From: Leptolyngbya boryana PCC 6306
GTDB taxonomy: Bacteria > Cyanobacteriota > Cyanobacteriia > Leptolyngbyales > Leptolyngbyaceae
Assembly: GCF_000353285.1 (NCBI RefSeq)
Contig: NZ_KB731324.1
Span: forward strand, 1,134,577-1,198,576
Reading direction: 5' to 3'
Length of the DNA stretch: 64,000 bases
This document shows positions 9,118-17,895 of the stretch, one piece after another; the first letter of the stretch is position 1; each line of letters opens with the position of its first letter. The notes beneath the pieces were generated by a model. It was not told where the DNA came from. It did no database searches and was given only the letters and a program-made list of their open reading frames with translations. The position numbers and the translations under genes are program-made.

Positions 9118-9318
9118 TTCTGTAATTTCTCACATCTTTCCTATCCGTAATATTCCAGGTTCCATCGGTACAGAACGCTTAAACTTCCGTGATCTCGCGT
9201 TGGAGAGAACGTTGATCCGATCGCAACTCAGGGCAATCTTGGTATAGTTGCAGACTGCTTGCCGGCTTTACCGCTGGATCAGTCTGAAAAGTTCTTTAAA
9301 TCGAGGATAGGGGTTGGA

Positions 9319-10728
9319 ATGGGAATCCCCGACAACAGGCTCTTTTGTCGATTAGATGGGTTAACGACTGCTGCCCGTGAGCAGCAGCGAATGTTGGTAC
9401 TCACGGAACTCGGCTTACTCGACTCCGAAAGTGTACCGATCTTTGAAGAAACGACCCAAACGGCGGCTCACTCTCTAGATGCGCCGATCTGCCTAATCGG
9501 GTTAATGGATCAGTCACGCCAGTGGTTCAAATCTGCTCAGGGTTTGTCACGCTTAGGTTTGATGAATGATCTCGCGATGACGCGCCAATTGCCTCGCGAA
9601 GAAGCTTTTTGCGTCCATGTCGTTGACAGTCAGCAAGTGCTTGCGATCGATGACACCTTAGAGCATCCTGTATTCGCAAATTCCTTACTGTGTCAACAGT
9701 ACGGTATCCGTGCGTATCTCGGTGCGCCTTTAATCACAGTGAGCGGTGACTGTATTGGCACCCTGTGCATCATGGATTCTCGACCCCGTAATTTCACGGA
9801 GAGAGATGCAGAATTTTTGATGCTAGCTGCCCGCCTAAGCATGAGCGAGTATGAGCGCTTACATTTGATCAAATCGCAAGCGATCGGCACACCGATGCCA
9901 GTCGTTCACTCCCAACCGGTATCTGCGAATCCGGTCAAATTTGAACTCCTGGCGCAACTTACCCAAGAACTCCGGACACCTTTAACGTCTGTGATGGGAA
10001 TGGCAAGTGTGTTAAATCGTGAGATTTATGGCCCACTCACAAGCAAACAGAAAGAATATCTCGACATCATTCATCACAGTGGACAGTATTTGCTGTCGCT
10101 GGTGAAAGAGATTTTAGAGCTTTCACAGCTTGATGACAGCAGCCGAGCGCTAAACCTGGCTTCAATTGATATTGAGATGCTCTGCCAGCAGGCGATTAGC
10201 ACATTAGAGCAAGCTGCCAGCCGTCGAGAACAGCAAATTCGTCTCTCCGTTGAACCAGGCAATCGCATCTGGCTTCTCGACAAAGAGAAGATCCGCCAGA
10301 TGCTTTATCACCTCATGTTTAGCGTTATTCAAGCCTCGAACGCAGGCAGTATTGTCCGGCTCCATGTGTCTCACAAGAGCAGTGGATTAAGGCTCAGCGT
10401 GTGGGCATCTCATCCTTGCTTAGGAGATGGGATTGGATACAACGAAATGTTGACTCCGCAGACGAGTCCGATCTCAACGTTCGAGTACGAGCATTCCACG
10501 AATGGAAATCGCACCGGACTCATCCCTGTGGCAATGCCGATGAGTAGTGTCAGACTTGCTGACCTCGACGAAGTCGCAGAGATTCCTGATGCTGATGCAG
10601 TTCGCAAGAATCTCGGCTTGCTGCTCAGTCGCCAACTGGCTGAAATGCACGGTGGACAGATCTTAATTCAAGGCGTTGCTGAGCCTGGATATCGCTATGT
10701 GATTACCTTACCTCGGCTCACCCAGTAG
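9319..10728 (+). CDS. GAF-domain histidine-kinase-like protein lacking key catalytic residues
   Basis: A 469-residue protein built like a soluble sensor kinase: GAF domain at about 30-185 (QWFKSAQGL, RAYLGAPL, GTLCIMD), HisKA-like helices at about 207-265, and an ATPase-like region to the end. The phosphoacceptor His of the H-box is replaced by Gln216 (LTQELRTPL in place of the usual SHELRTPL). The N-box reads HLMFSVIQAS, so the Mg-coordinating Asn is Ser. The G2 box survives only as LGLLLSRQLAEMHGG. It is therefore probably a pseudokinase or scaffold sensor. A TTG at 9259 would add 20 residues; the ATG at 9319 has a purine-rich RBS (AGGATAGGGG). The transcript ends at the hairpin 10757-10789. 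Confidence 0.8.
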   Translation: MGIPDNRLFCRLDGLTTAAREQQRMLVLTELGLLDSESVPIFEETTQTAAHSLDAPICLIGLMDQSRQWFKSAQGLSRLGLMNDLAMTRQLPREEAFCVHVVDSQQVLAIDDTLEHPVFANSLLCQQYGIRAYLGAPLITVSGDCIGTLCIMDSRPRNFTERDAEFLMLAARLSMSEYERLHLIKSQAIGTPMPVVHSQPVSANPVKFELLAQLTQELRTPLTSVMGMASVLNREIYGPLTSKQKEYLDIIHHSGQYLLSLVKEILELSQLDDSSRALNLASIDIEMLCQQAISTLEQAASRREQQIRLSVEPGNRIWLLDKEKIRQMLYHLMFSVIQASNAGSIVRLHVSHKSSGLRLSVWASHPCLGDGIGYNEMLTPQTSPISTFEYEHSTNGNRTGLIPVAMPMSSVRLADLDEVAEIPDADAVRKNLGLLLSRQLAEMHGGQILIQGVAEPGYRYVITLPRLTQ

Positions 10729-10756
10729 TCTTGCCAAAGTGCCAATATCGCGGATA

Positions 10757-10789
10757 ATAGCCCTAGCCTAAATTTGCTAGGGCTATTTT
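10757..10789 (+). terminator. terminator of GAF kinase-like gene
   Basis: Perfect 11-bp stem 10757-10767 / 10776-10786 with an 8-nt loop, followed by TTT. It argues against the upstream TTG start (10788) of the next gene. Confidence 0.75.
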
Positions 10790-10814
10790 GCTTGAAAGCA
10801 TGGAAAATCCGCTT

Positions 10815-12224
10815 ATGAATTCGGTTTGGCAACAAGTAACCTTGGCGACACTCCCGCTTCAGCAGTGGCGGCAGGTCAGTTACGTCTATCGCATTGTGGG
10901 ATCGTTGCAAAATTGGCGCAACGGGTCTTGGCTGATGCAGCATGGCGATGCGATCGCTGCTCTTTTGATCAGCCTTGTGTTTGCGCTCTCACCCTTCGTT
11001 GCCACGAATTTAATCGGGGTATTGCTGAGCGCTTGTATTTTGTTTTGGATTCTGCTTACGGTTTCAGATACGGATAAACGGGCAGGGCTGACTCCGATTC
11101 ACTTGCTGGTGATGCTATTTTGGAGCATTTCAGCCACTGCAGCCGCGCTTTCTCCACTGAAGCGAGCGGCATTCACAGGATTTGGAAAATTGTCGCTGTA
11201 TTTGATGTTCTTTATCTTGGCAGCGCGAGTGTTTCGATCGCCCAAATTGCGATCGTTCTGCATCACGATTTTTCTGCATGTTGCTCTCGTGGTCAGTGGT
11301 TACGGCATTCATCAGGCAATTTATGGGGCAGATTCTCTGGCGACCTGGGTTGATCCCGAATCTCCTCTGGCACAATCTACTCGGGTCTATAGCTTCCTCG
11401 GCAATCCAAATTTACTGGCGGGCTATTTGATGCCTGCAATTTGGCTCTCGTTTAGCGCCATTTTTATGTGGAAGCATCGAGTCCCGAAAATTTTAGCGAT
11501 CGTCATGTTCGGAATCAACACCGCTTGTCTGCTCCTGACGCAGAGCCGAGGCTCGTGGGTTGGGTTGATGGTGTCGGCTTTGGTCATGCTGGTCCTGCTC
11601 CGGTATTGGTGGAGTCCAATCCTGCCGCAATTCTGGCGAAAGTGGGGCTTAATTCTGGCGTTTGGGGGGCTAGCAGGTGCTTTAGTGCTCGGGTATCTGT
11701 TTGTCACACCGTTCCGTTATCGGATCGCGAGTATGTTTGTCGGAAGCAGAGATAGCAGTAATGCGTTTCGGCTCAATGTCTGGAGAGCGGTGATCATGAT
11801 GATTCGCGATCGCCCGATTTTAGGATTTGGTCCAGGAGATTTAGTCTTTAAGCAAATCTATCCACTTTATTCGCAGGCGCGATTTAGCGGATTGAGCGCT
11901 TATTCTGTATTGCTGGAGATTACGGTTGAATCTGGCTTGATTGGATTGACGGCATTTCTGTGGCTGTTGACCACGATTTTCTCGCAAGGCTATTACCAAC
12001 TGCGTCGGGTGCGGGATTTGGGAGATCGTGAAGGATTTTGGCTGATGGGCGCGATCGCCACCGTGGTCGGGATGTTCGTTCATGGCTCGGTCGATACCGT
12101 TTTGTATCGCCCCGAAGTCAGCGTCCTGTGGTGGATGAGTATTGCCTTGATTGCAAGTTTCTATGTCCCCCAAGCTGCGACTTCTCAAAGTTCTCAAACT
12201 CCCGAGTGGGTGGAAGAACGATAA
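10815..12224 (+). CDS. ictB: IctB family membrane protein (O-antigen ligase superfamily)
   Basis: A polytopic inner-membrane protein of 469 residues, almost the size of IctB from Synechococcus PCC 7942 (467). It was first linked to inorganic-carbon accumulation, but the fold belongs to the O-antigen ligase/Wzy superfamily, so the true activity is unsettled. Matching segments include VWQ near the N terminus, the conserved loop STRVYSFLGNPNLLAGYLMP, LTQSRGSWVG, SSNAFRLNVWRAV, DRPILGFGPG and YRPEVSVLWW. About ten hydrophobic helices can be seen. In-frame starts exist at 10788 (TTG) and 10800 (ATG). The ATG at 10815 matches homologues best. Confidence 0.88.
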   Translation: MNSVWQQVTLATLPLQQWRQVSYVYRIVGSLQNWRNGSWLMQHGDAIAALLISLVFALSPFVATNLIGVLLSACILFWILLTVSDTDKRAGLTPIHLLVMLFWSISATAAALSPLKRAAFTGFGKLSLYLMFFILAARVFRSPKLRSFCITIFLHVALVVSGYGIHQAIYGADSLATWVDPESPLAQSTRVYSFLGNPNLLAGYLMPAIWLSFSAIFMWKHRVPKILAIVMFGINTACLLLTQSRGSWVGLMVSALVMLVLLRYWWSPILPQFWRKWGLILAFGGLAGALVLGYLFVTPFRYRIASMFVGSRDSSNAFRLNVWRAVIMMIRDRPILGFGPGDLVFKQIYPLYSQARFSGLSAYSVLLEITVESGLIGLTAFLWLLTTIFSQGYYQLRRVRDLGDREGFWLMGAIATVVGMFVHGSVDTVLYRPEVSVLWWMSIALIASFYVPQAATSQSSQTPEWVEER

Positions 12225-12226
12225 AA

Positions 12227-12249
12227 AAAGAGGGGCAATGCCCCTCTTT
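12227..12249 (-). terminator. hairpin between convergent ictB and ComFB-like gene
   Basis: Stem 12228-12236 / 12240-12248 (loop AAT), directly after ictB. On the minus strand it runs into seven T residues, so it is a good intrinsic terminator for the ComFB-like gene; on the plus strand the tail is weak. Confidence 0.7.
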
Positions 12250-12277
12250 CCACTGAGTAACGTAACTATTCAGTAAT

Positions 12278-12823
12278 TTAGTGATGCATTTCTGGCTCAA
12301 AGCTCGGTGCATAGGCTTGTAATAACGTACTGACTTGGTTCAGAATTTCATCTTTAGAACTCTTGCCAATCACTTGCCGTTCTGGGAAGAAGTCTGGCTT
12401 GTCAAGGTTTTTCGCGATTGCTTCTCCTACTCGCTGAGAAATTACGCCTTGTAATCCTTCTTTCGCATGCTGTCGTTGATAATTTGCCCCTTCTTCGGTT
12501 GTAGCGTAAAGCGGGGGAAGTCGGTTCAACGCATATGCTGCGATATCGCCCAAATCTAAGGTGCGATCGCTGGTTGCTTCGATTTCTGCTACCCGCGCAA
12601 TTGCCTCGGTCAAAACCAGTTCTTCCATCACGTTGATGAATTGCTTGCGAGGAACGGCAACGACTTCCCCGGTTAGCAATGCGCCCATCAAGCGATCAAG
12701 TGCCATGTATTCTTCGATCGACAATTCTGAGGCAGTATCGCAGATGCGCCCGACTTCAGCTTCCATTGCCGGTGTTAAATAGCCATCTTGAAGGGCTTGA
12801 TCAACGATCTTTTCAATGCTCAT
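12278..12823 (-). CDS. ComFB family protein (CdgR-like cyclic-dinucleotide receptor)
   Basis: A 181-residue soluble protein. The central part (about 50-150) is the ComFB domain: EVVAVPRKQFINVMEELVL, LDLGDIAAYALNRLPPLYATT, GANYQRQHAKEGLQ. Cyanobacterial members of this family (Anabaena CdgR, Synechocystis Slr1970) have been reported to bind cyclic di-nucleotides and to affect cell size, competence or motility. That function is established for homologues, not shown here. The N-terminal 45 residues (helical, IVDQALQDGYLTPAMEAEVG) are typical of the cyanobacterial form. The ATG at 12823 follows a GAAAGAGG ribosome-binding site. ComF itself is encoded 9 kb away at 21380. Confidence 0.85.
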   Translation of the reverse strand: MSIEKIVDQALQDGYLTPAMEAEVGRICDTASELSIEEYMALDRLMGALLTGEVVAVPRKQFINVMEELVLTEAIARVAEIEATSDRTLDLGDIAAYALNRLPPLYATTEEGANYQRQHAKEGLQGVISQRVGEAIAKNLDKPDFFPERQVIGKSSKDEILNQVSTLLQAYAPSFEPEMHH

Positions 12824-13170
12824 ATCGCCTCTTTCAACTCCATCGCAGCAGATTGTTTATAGATAACCCCGCACTCATTTTGCCCTAGTTTCGGTGTCGA
12901 AGAACACTTTGATTAAACCTTCATCAAGGGAATGCTGAAGTTGGGTTTTTCAGACGGTATGCTTTGTACATTAATAGGACAGCACGCTTTGCTTGAGCAC
13001 TAACCGCGTCAATGTTGTAACACACGGAGTCTGTTTTATGGCATTTAACTAGAGGAAATCCAGGAAGTTATCCGTGAAAATACAAGATTTTTCGAGTTGA
13101 CGGCAAGGGTGAACGTAGGTACTCAAAGCTAGTAAATTGGAACATACCACGCGGTAAAGGGCGTTGAGAG
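12824..13170. other. divergent intergenic region
   Basis: A 347-bp region between the minus-strand ComFB-like gene and the plus-strand glycosyltransferase. It must hold both promoters. No ORF, RNA gene, repeat or recognisable operator was seen. Confidence 0.4.
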
Positions 13171-14358
13171 ATGAAGATTTTGGTGCTGACTTGGGAATTT
13201 CCACCGCGTCTTGTGGGCGGGATCGCTCGCCATGTTGCAGAACTTTACCCGGAGTTGGTGAATTTGGGGCATGAGATTCATCTGATCACGGTTGAGTTTG
13301 GGCAGGCTCCGCATTTTGAAGTCGTCGATGGGGTGCAGGTTCATCGGGTTGCCGTTGCGAAACATGATGACTTCTTTCAGTGGGTCGGGGCGATGAATGA
13401 AAGCATGGGTCAGCATGGGGGTAAGTTGATGCTAGAGGAAGGGGGATTTGATGTAATTCATGCGCATGATTGGCTCGTTAGCGATGCCGCGATCGCGCTG
13501 AAACATCATTTCAAGACCCCGATGGTTGCCACGATTCATGCGACGGAACATGGACGGCATAGCGGAATTTTTAATGCGGTTCAGCAGCATGTGCACGACA
13601 AAGAGAAAGTATTGACTCATGAAGCTTGGCGAGTCATTGTCTGTACAAATTTTATGCGGCGAGAAGTTGAACAAACCCTGAATACGCCGTGGGACAAGAT
13701 TGATGTGGTTTATAACGGCATTCGGCGCGAAAAGAAGAAGCTTGATCCGGAGTTTGATTATTGGCAGTTTCGGCGGCGATTTGCCTTAGATGACGAAAAG
13801 ATTGTCTATTACGTAGGCAGGATGACGCATGAGAAGGGAGTTGCAGGTTTAATTGCTGCGGCTCCCAAAATTTTGCATGAGATGAATCAGCGGGTGAAGT
13901 TGATTTTCATCGGGGGCGGACATACAGAGCATTTGAAGCAGCAGGCAAAAGCGCTCGGCATTTGGGATCGCTGTTATTTTGCGGGATTTATGCCCGATCA
14001 GGATTTGGATCGATTTCAGACGATCGCAGATTGCGCGGTGTTTCCTAGTTTGTATGAACCATTTGGAATTGTGGCGTTAGAGAGTTTTGCCGCACGGGTT
14101 CCGGTTGTAGTCTCGGATGCGGGTGGATTTCCCGAAGTGGTTCGACATGGGCGGACGGGAATTGTGACTTGGGTGAATAATCCCGAATCGATCGCGTGGG
14201 GGATTTTGGAAATATTGAGACGACCAGAGTTTGCGAGATCGCTGGTGAATAATGCGTATGAGGATTTAGCGCGGCGATTTGATTGGGCGAAGCTCGCGCA
14301 ACAGACTGAGGCTGTGTTTGGCCGAGTTTTACATGAACGCAAGCAAGTCGATTGGTAA
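13171..14358 (+). CDS. glycosyltransferase family 4 protein
   Basis: A 395-residue GT-B fold retaining glycosyltransferase. The N-terminal domain starts with the glycogen-synthase-like segment MKILVLTWEFPPRLVGGIARH and contains HAHDWL. The C-terminal domain has VYYVGRMTHEKGV (donor-site start), KLIFIGGG and the family signature FPSLYEPFGIVALESFAARVPVVVSDAGG, with the E-x7-E motif. Donor and acceptor cannot be read from sequence; homologues act in glycan or polysaccharide assembly. It is not the main glycogen synthase, which is GlgA at 54728-56134. It is followed by a bidirectional hairpin. Confidence 0.9.
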   Translation: MKILVLTWEFPPRLVGGIARHVAELYPELVNLGHEIHLITVEFGQAPHFEVVDGVQVHRVAVAKHDDFFQWVGAMNESMGQHGGKLMLEEGGFDVIHAHDWLVSDAAIALKHHFKTPMVATIHATEHGRHSGIFNAVQQHVHDKEKVLTHEAWRVIVCTNFMRREVEQTLNTPWDKIDVVYNGIRREKKKLDPEFDYWQFRRRFALDDEKIVYYVGRMTHEKGVAGLIAAAPKILHEMNQRVKLIFIGGGHTEHLKQQAKALGIWDRCYFAGFMPDQDLDRFQTIADCAVFPSLYEPFGIVALESFAARVPVVVSDAGGFPEVVRHGRTGIVTWVNNPESIAWGILEILRRPEFARSLVNNAYEDLARRFDWAKLAQQTEAVFGRVLHERKQVDW

Positions 14359-14360
14359 AA

Positions 14361-14393
14361 AAATACGATCGCTAAATTCAATTTAGCGATCGT
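14361..14393. terminator. bidirectional terminator containing a HIP1-like core
   Basis: Perfect 13-bp stem 14365-14377 / 14381-14393 with a 3-nt loop, between converging genes. On the minus strand it runs into a T tract (end of the TPR gene transcript); the plus-strand side serves the glycosyltransferase gene. The arms contain CGATCGC. Confidence 0.75.
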
Positions 14394-14471
14394 GCCCATT
14401 GGATAACAGTCTCTATGTACAAGTTGAGCAAAACCAAAACCCGATTTGGGAAAATGCGATAAAACGGCACC

Positions 14472-15887
14472 TTACAGTTGATTTAATTCGCTTAAGGTGT
14501 TGCGATAACCTTCTGCATCCCCTTTCTGAAGATATAAATCAGATGCACGTTGTAAATCAGCGATTGCACTCTGCAAATCGCCTAGCCCACCCATTAAAAT
14601 CGCACGTTGGTAAAACGCATTAGCTCGGCTCGAATCAAGCCGAATCGCTTGGGTAAAATCATCGATCGCGCCTTGTAAATCGCCCGATTCTATACGTGCC
14701 ATGCCCCGTTCTTCGTAAAGAGCAGGATTATTGCTATCAGCGCTAATGGCTGCTGTGAGATCTTGAGTTGCGCCAGCACGATCGCCAAGTTGCGATCGCA
14801 CGACTGCTCTTTGAGATAATGCACCTGCAAAGCTTGGCTGCATTTGCACGGCTTGAGAATAATCGGCGATCGCGCCTTGTTTATCGCCTGCCGTTGCTCG
14901 GAGATCGCCCCGGCTCTTGATGGCTTCTGCGAAATTTGGATCGAGTTTGAGGGCTTGATTATAATCAGCCGCCGCTCCTTCAATATTCTCTAAAGCAGCG
15001 CGGATTTTACCCCGTTGATGAAATACGCTTGCGCGATCGGGAGTCAGCTTTGCCATTTGCGTCAGGTCGGCTTCTGCGGCTTCGAGATAGCCTAGTTTTG
15101 CATTGACTTGCGCGCGATTATAAAACGCTTCTGCCGCAGTCGGTTTAATCCGAATCGCTTGGGAGAAATCGGCGATCGCAGCCTCTGATTCACCAATTTC
15201 GTAGTTGATCGCGCCGCGTGCAATCAATGCTTCTGCTGAATTAGGCTGAATTTTAATCGCTTCATTTAGATCATTCAAGGCGGATTGACGATCGCCTTTT
15301 TGCAATTTTGCAAACCCACGGTTCACGAGCGCCGGGACAAATTTGGGTTCAGCCCGTAACGCCTGATCGAAATCTGCGATCGCCGAATCCCAGTTTTGAG
15401 TTTGAGTCCGGATGTAACCGCGATTCACATAAGCAGCAGCTAGATTTGGGTTCAACGTAATCGCCTGATCCAAATCATTCAAAGCGGCTGCGGTATCTCC
15501 GAGGCTAAATCGAGCACTGCCACGATGCGCATAAATCATCGCATCTGTGGGATTGAGCGTGGCAGCTTGATCGAAATCTTGCAACGCCCCAAGATGATCC
15601 CCTAGCTTCGATCTCACAGCCCCCCGACTGACATAGGGACTGCCCCAAGTCGGATTCATTTGAATCGCTTGATTGAATGACTCTAATGCCTCGCGGTATT
15701 TGGCATCGCGGGCACGACCTTCCCCTTGGCTAAAGAAATTTTGCGCGTCCTGAAGCTGTTTTGCCACTTCAGGGGAGGGCTTCGGCGCATCGGGCTTTGT
15801 GTCCTGCGCAAAAGCCGGACAAGCCACTAACCCGAATGCGGCAATTGCAGCAGTCACATGAAATGAAGGACGACGAATGAAACGCAT
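14472..15887 (-). CDS. secreted tetratricopeptide-repeat protein
   Basis: A 471-residue protein with a Sec signal peptide (basic MRFIRRPS, hydrophobic TAAIAAFGLVAC, cleavage around AFA-QD). It is followed by about twelve tandem TPR units from residue 45 to the end, recognisable by repeated A-x-x-D-x-x-Q/E-A-I-x-L-x-P-x-x-A-x-x-Y/L-x-x-R-G. Such proteins act as periplasmic scaffolds; no enzymatic domain is present. Translation may be controlled by an unusual leader hairpin whose stem covers the purine-rich segment just ahead of the ATG. Confidence 0.88.
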   Translation of the reverse strand: MRFIRRPSFHVTAAIAAFGLVACPAFAQDTKPDAPKPSPEVAKQLQDAQNFFSQGEGRARDAKYREALESFNQAIQMNPTWGSPYVSRGAVRSKLGDHLGALQDFDQAATLNPTDAMIYAHRGSARFSLGDTAAALNDLDQAITLNPNLAAAYVNRGYIRTQTQNWDSAIADFDQALRAEPKFVPALVNRGFAKLQKGDRQSALNDLNEAIKIQPNSAEALIARGAINYEIGESEAAIADFSQAIRIKPTAAEAFYNRAQVNAKLGYLEAAEADLTQMAKLTPDRASVFHQRGKIRAALENIEGAAADYNQALKLDPNFAEAIKSRGDLRATAGDKQGAIADYSQAVQMQPSFAGALSQRAVVRSQLGDRAGATQDLTAAISADSNNPALYEERGMARIESGDLQGAIDDFTQAIRLDSSRANAFYQRAILMGGLGDLQSAIADLQRASDLYLQKGDAEGYRNTLSELNQL

Positions 15888-15891
15888 AAGC

Positions 15892-15954
15892 TTGAACCCT
15901 GGTTCTCGCGGAGTAAGGTCTTTAGACTTATGATTCCCTCGAACCAGGGTTCAA
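15892..15954 (-). promoter_or_regulatory. leader hairpin sequestering the RBS of the TPR gene
   Basis: Perfect 14-bp inverted repeat 15892-15905 / 15941-15954 beginning 5 nt upstream of the TPR gene start. The apex contains a second small hairpin (around 15916-15932). On the minus strand the arm next to the ATG carries the only SD-like purine tract (CAGGG), so folding would hide it. This could be an RNA switch or a cruciform operator; the role is inferred. Confidence 0.5.
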
Positions 15955-16001
15955 ATTACATTCAAATTGCCAGTGCAATTCGGAATTTACGGAACTTTTG
16001 A

Positions 16002-16250
16002 TTAAGTTGGGATTAACTCTCCGGGTCGAAGTTTTGCCCATTTGCCTGTTTCTTCTTTGAAACTGAGACATCCGACAACATCCCATTCCATCTCAATGTG
16101 ATCGCCACGATCGCGAATATTGACGTTAATCGTGGGTTCGGTTGCTTCAAAATCAGGCGTTTCGGTTAAATGAGGCTGTTCGTGTTGAGTTTCGACTGCA
16201 TTGTAGGTTGTGCAGCGATCGACGTAATGGCAATTGACGCAAATACACAT
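16002..16250 (-). CDS. ycf34: Ycf34 family iron-sulfur protein
   Basis: An 82-residue protein encoded in red-algal plastids and nearly all cyanobacteria. The N terminus MCICVNCHYVDRC supplies the Cys cluster, followed by VETQHEQPHLTETPDFEATEP and the C-terminal strand-rich part WDVVGCLSF. The Synechocystis homologue (Ssr1425) has been reported to bind an Fe-S cluster and to influence photosynthetic performance, but the biochemical role is open. Length and start (ATG at 16250) match the family. Confidence 0.93.
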   Translation of the reverse strand: MCICVNCHYVDRCTTYNAVETQHEQPHLTETPDFEATEPTINVNIRDRGDHIEMEWDVVGCLSFKEETGKWAKLRPGELIPT

Positions 16251-16431
16251 AACTCTGCTTCAGGATAGAGTGGACGGCATTTCGAGCAGGATTTTCTGTT
16301 ACTCTAACTCAGGCGCATTCAATTCTTCATCTCATTTTAGGTTGAGTTATGTTGCGCATCGGAAGCTGAAAAGTTTTCTCTGACTGGTTTTTTGTTAAAT
16401 TACGACTTCGATCTAGGGTTGGCTGAACGCA

Positions 16432-17730
16432 GTGAATTTGCAGTTAGAACATTATCGCAACGTGGCATTGGTTTCCTCGGCACTCTCTCCGGAGACGTGG
16501 CCTTTCAGTCTCAAGTGGCTACCCGATTCTGCCTGTTTGGTTGGCGGAACGGTACGCGATGCGCTGCTGGATCGGCATTCTGAGTATCTCGATTTGGATT
16601 TTGTGCTTCCGAGTGGTGCGGTCGAGACGGCGCAGGCGATCGCGCGACATTATCGGGCGGGGTTTGTGGTGCTGGATGCGGAACGACAGATCGCCCGAGT
16701 AGTGTTTGAACAAGGCACAGCTGATTTTGCTCAGCAGGTGGGAGCGACTCTTGAGGATGATTTGCGACGGCGCGATTTTACAGTGAATGCGATCGCTTAT
16801 AACCCGCATACGAAAGATTTGCTCGATCCGCTGCATGGTTATGAGGATTTGCAGCGCAAGCGGTTGAGAATGGTGTCGATCGAGAATTTAGCAGAAGACC
16901 CGCTGCGGTTGTTGCGTGCTTATCGTCAGGCAGCACAGCTTGGATTTTCACTGGAACCGGAGACTCAACAGGCAATTCGTCACCTGGCTCCAAATTTGAG
17001 CAAAATTGCAGCGGAACGGGTGCAATCCGAACTGAATTATCTATTGGGATCAGCGCGAGGAACGGGCTGGATTAAAACTGCCTGCGAGGATGGATTGCTG
17101 CAAGATTGGTTGCCGAGTGCCACGATCGAGCATTTAACGCAGGTTGGGGCGATCGATGATGTCACAGTTCATATTCAGGAGAATTGGACGGAATTCTGGT
17201 CAGAATTGAGCCGAACCGTGCGCGGAACGCCGCAGGCTTCTGAGGCGAAAGGCTCTGTTCGGACGTGGGTGACGATCGCGAAACTTGCGAGCCTCCTGCC
17301 TGAAGATCCCGCGCTCGCCGAAGCGCAGTTGTGGCGACTCAAGTACAGTCGGGCTGAAATTCAAGCGGTCAGTACTGTTGTGAAGGCGTTGCCGCACTTG
17401 CGATCGCCGGAGATTTCCAATTGGTCACGAGCCGAACAGTATCAATTCTTTCAGTCGATTGGCGCGGTTTTTCCAGCGATCGCACTGCTCGGTCTCGCGA
17501 TGCGGATTCCGGTCGAGACAGTGCGACGATTGGTCGATCGCTTTTTAGATCCGACTGATCCGGTTGCACATCCGCATCCTATTTTGACAGGTCAAGATTT
17601 GATGACCGGACTACGCATTCCGCCGAGTCCTCAGATTGGTCGATTATTGGCAGCGTTGCAGTTAGCGCGGGCAGAGGGCAAAATCACGAACCGTGAAGAA
17701 GCATTAGCTTTTGCGCAGACATTGCTATAA
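16432..17730 (+). CDS. CCA tRNA nucleotidyltransferase / poly(A) polymerase family protein
   Basis: A 432-residue class II nucleotidyltransferase, predicted to add or repair the tRNA 3' CCA end. The tRNA-Ser gene in this window lacks an encoded CCA, so such an enzyme is needed. Visible motifs: CLVGGTVRDALL (nucleotide-binding GG..R), catalytic LDLDFVLP, the RRDFTVNAIAY flexible-loop segment, and EDPLRLLRAYRQAAQLGF of the neck domain. The C-terminal half is diverged. Cyanobacteria may split C- and A-adding activities between paralogues, so the exact nucleotide specificity is unresolved. The start is a GTG. Confidence 0.88.
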   Translation: MNLQLEHYRNVALVSSALSPETWPFSLKWLPDSACLVGGTVRDALLDRHSEYLDLDFVLPSGAVETAQAIARHYRAGFVVLDAERQIARVVFEQGTADFAQQVGATLEDDLRRRDFTVNAIAYNPHTKDLLDPLHGYEDLQRKRLRMVSIENLAEDPLRLLRAYRQAAQLGFSLEPETQQAIRHLAPNLSKIAAERVQSELNYLLGSARGTGWIKTACEDGLLQDWLPSATIEHLTQVGAIDDVTVHIQENWTEFWSELSRTVRGTPQASEAKGSVRTWVTIAKLASLLPEDPALAEAQLWRLKYSRAEIQAVSTVVKALPHLRSPEISNWSRAEQYQFFQSIGAVFPAIALLGLAMRIPVETVRRLVDRFLDPTDPVAHPHPILTGQDLMTGLRIPPSPQIGRLLAALQLARAEGKITNREEALAFAQTLL

Positions 17731-17780
17731 ATTTTTCATCTTCGCGATCGCGAGATTCGAGCTAAGCTGTAATCTGGATT

Positions 17781-17842
17781 ACGTTTTCGATTTAGGAAAA
17801 CGTTAAGGGGACTAGAAAAAGCCTCACCTAATGCAATATAAT
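17781..17842 (+). promoter_or_regulatory. promoter region of the small basic protein gene
   Basis: A perfect -10 hexamer TATAAT sits at 17837-17842, 54 nt ahead of the start codon. An 8-bp inverted repeat 17781-17788 / 17796-17803 lies 33-56 nt upstream of it, a possible operator. No clear -35 box is seen. Confidence 0.45.
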
Positions 17843-17895
17843 CGTCAACTGCGTCTAATTTACAGCTAAGAACGTGTCAAGTTAAGGGGTAAACA

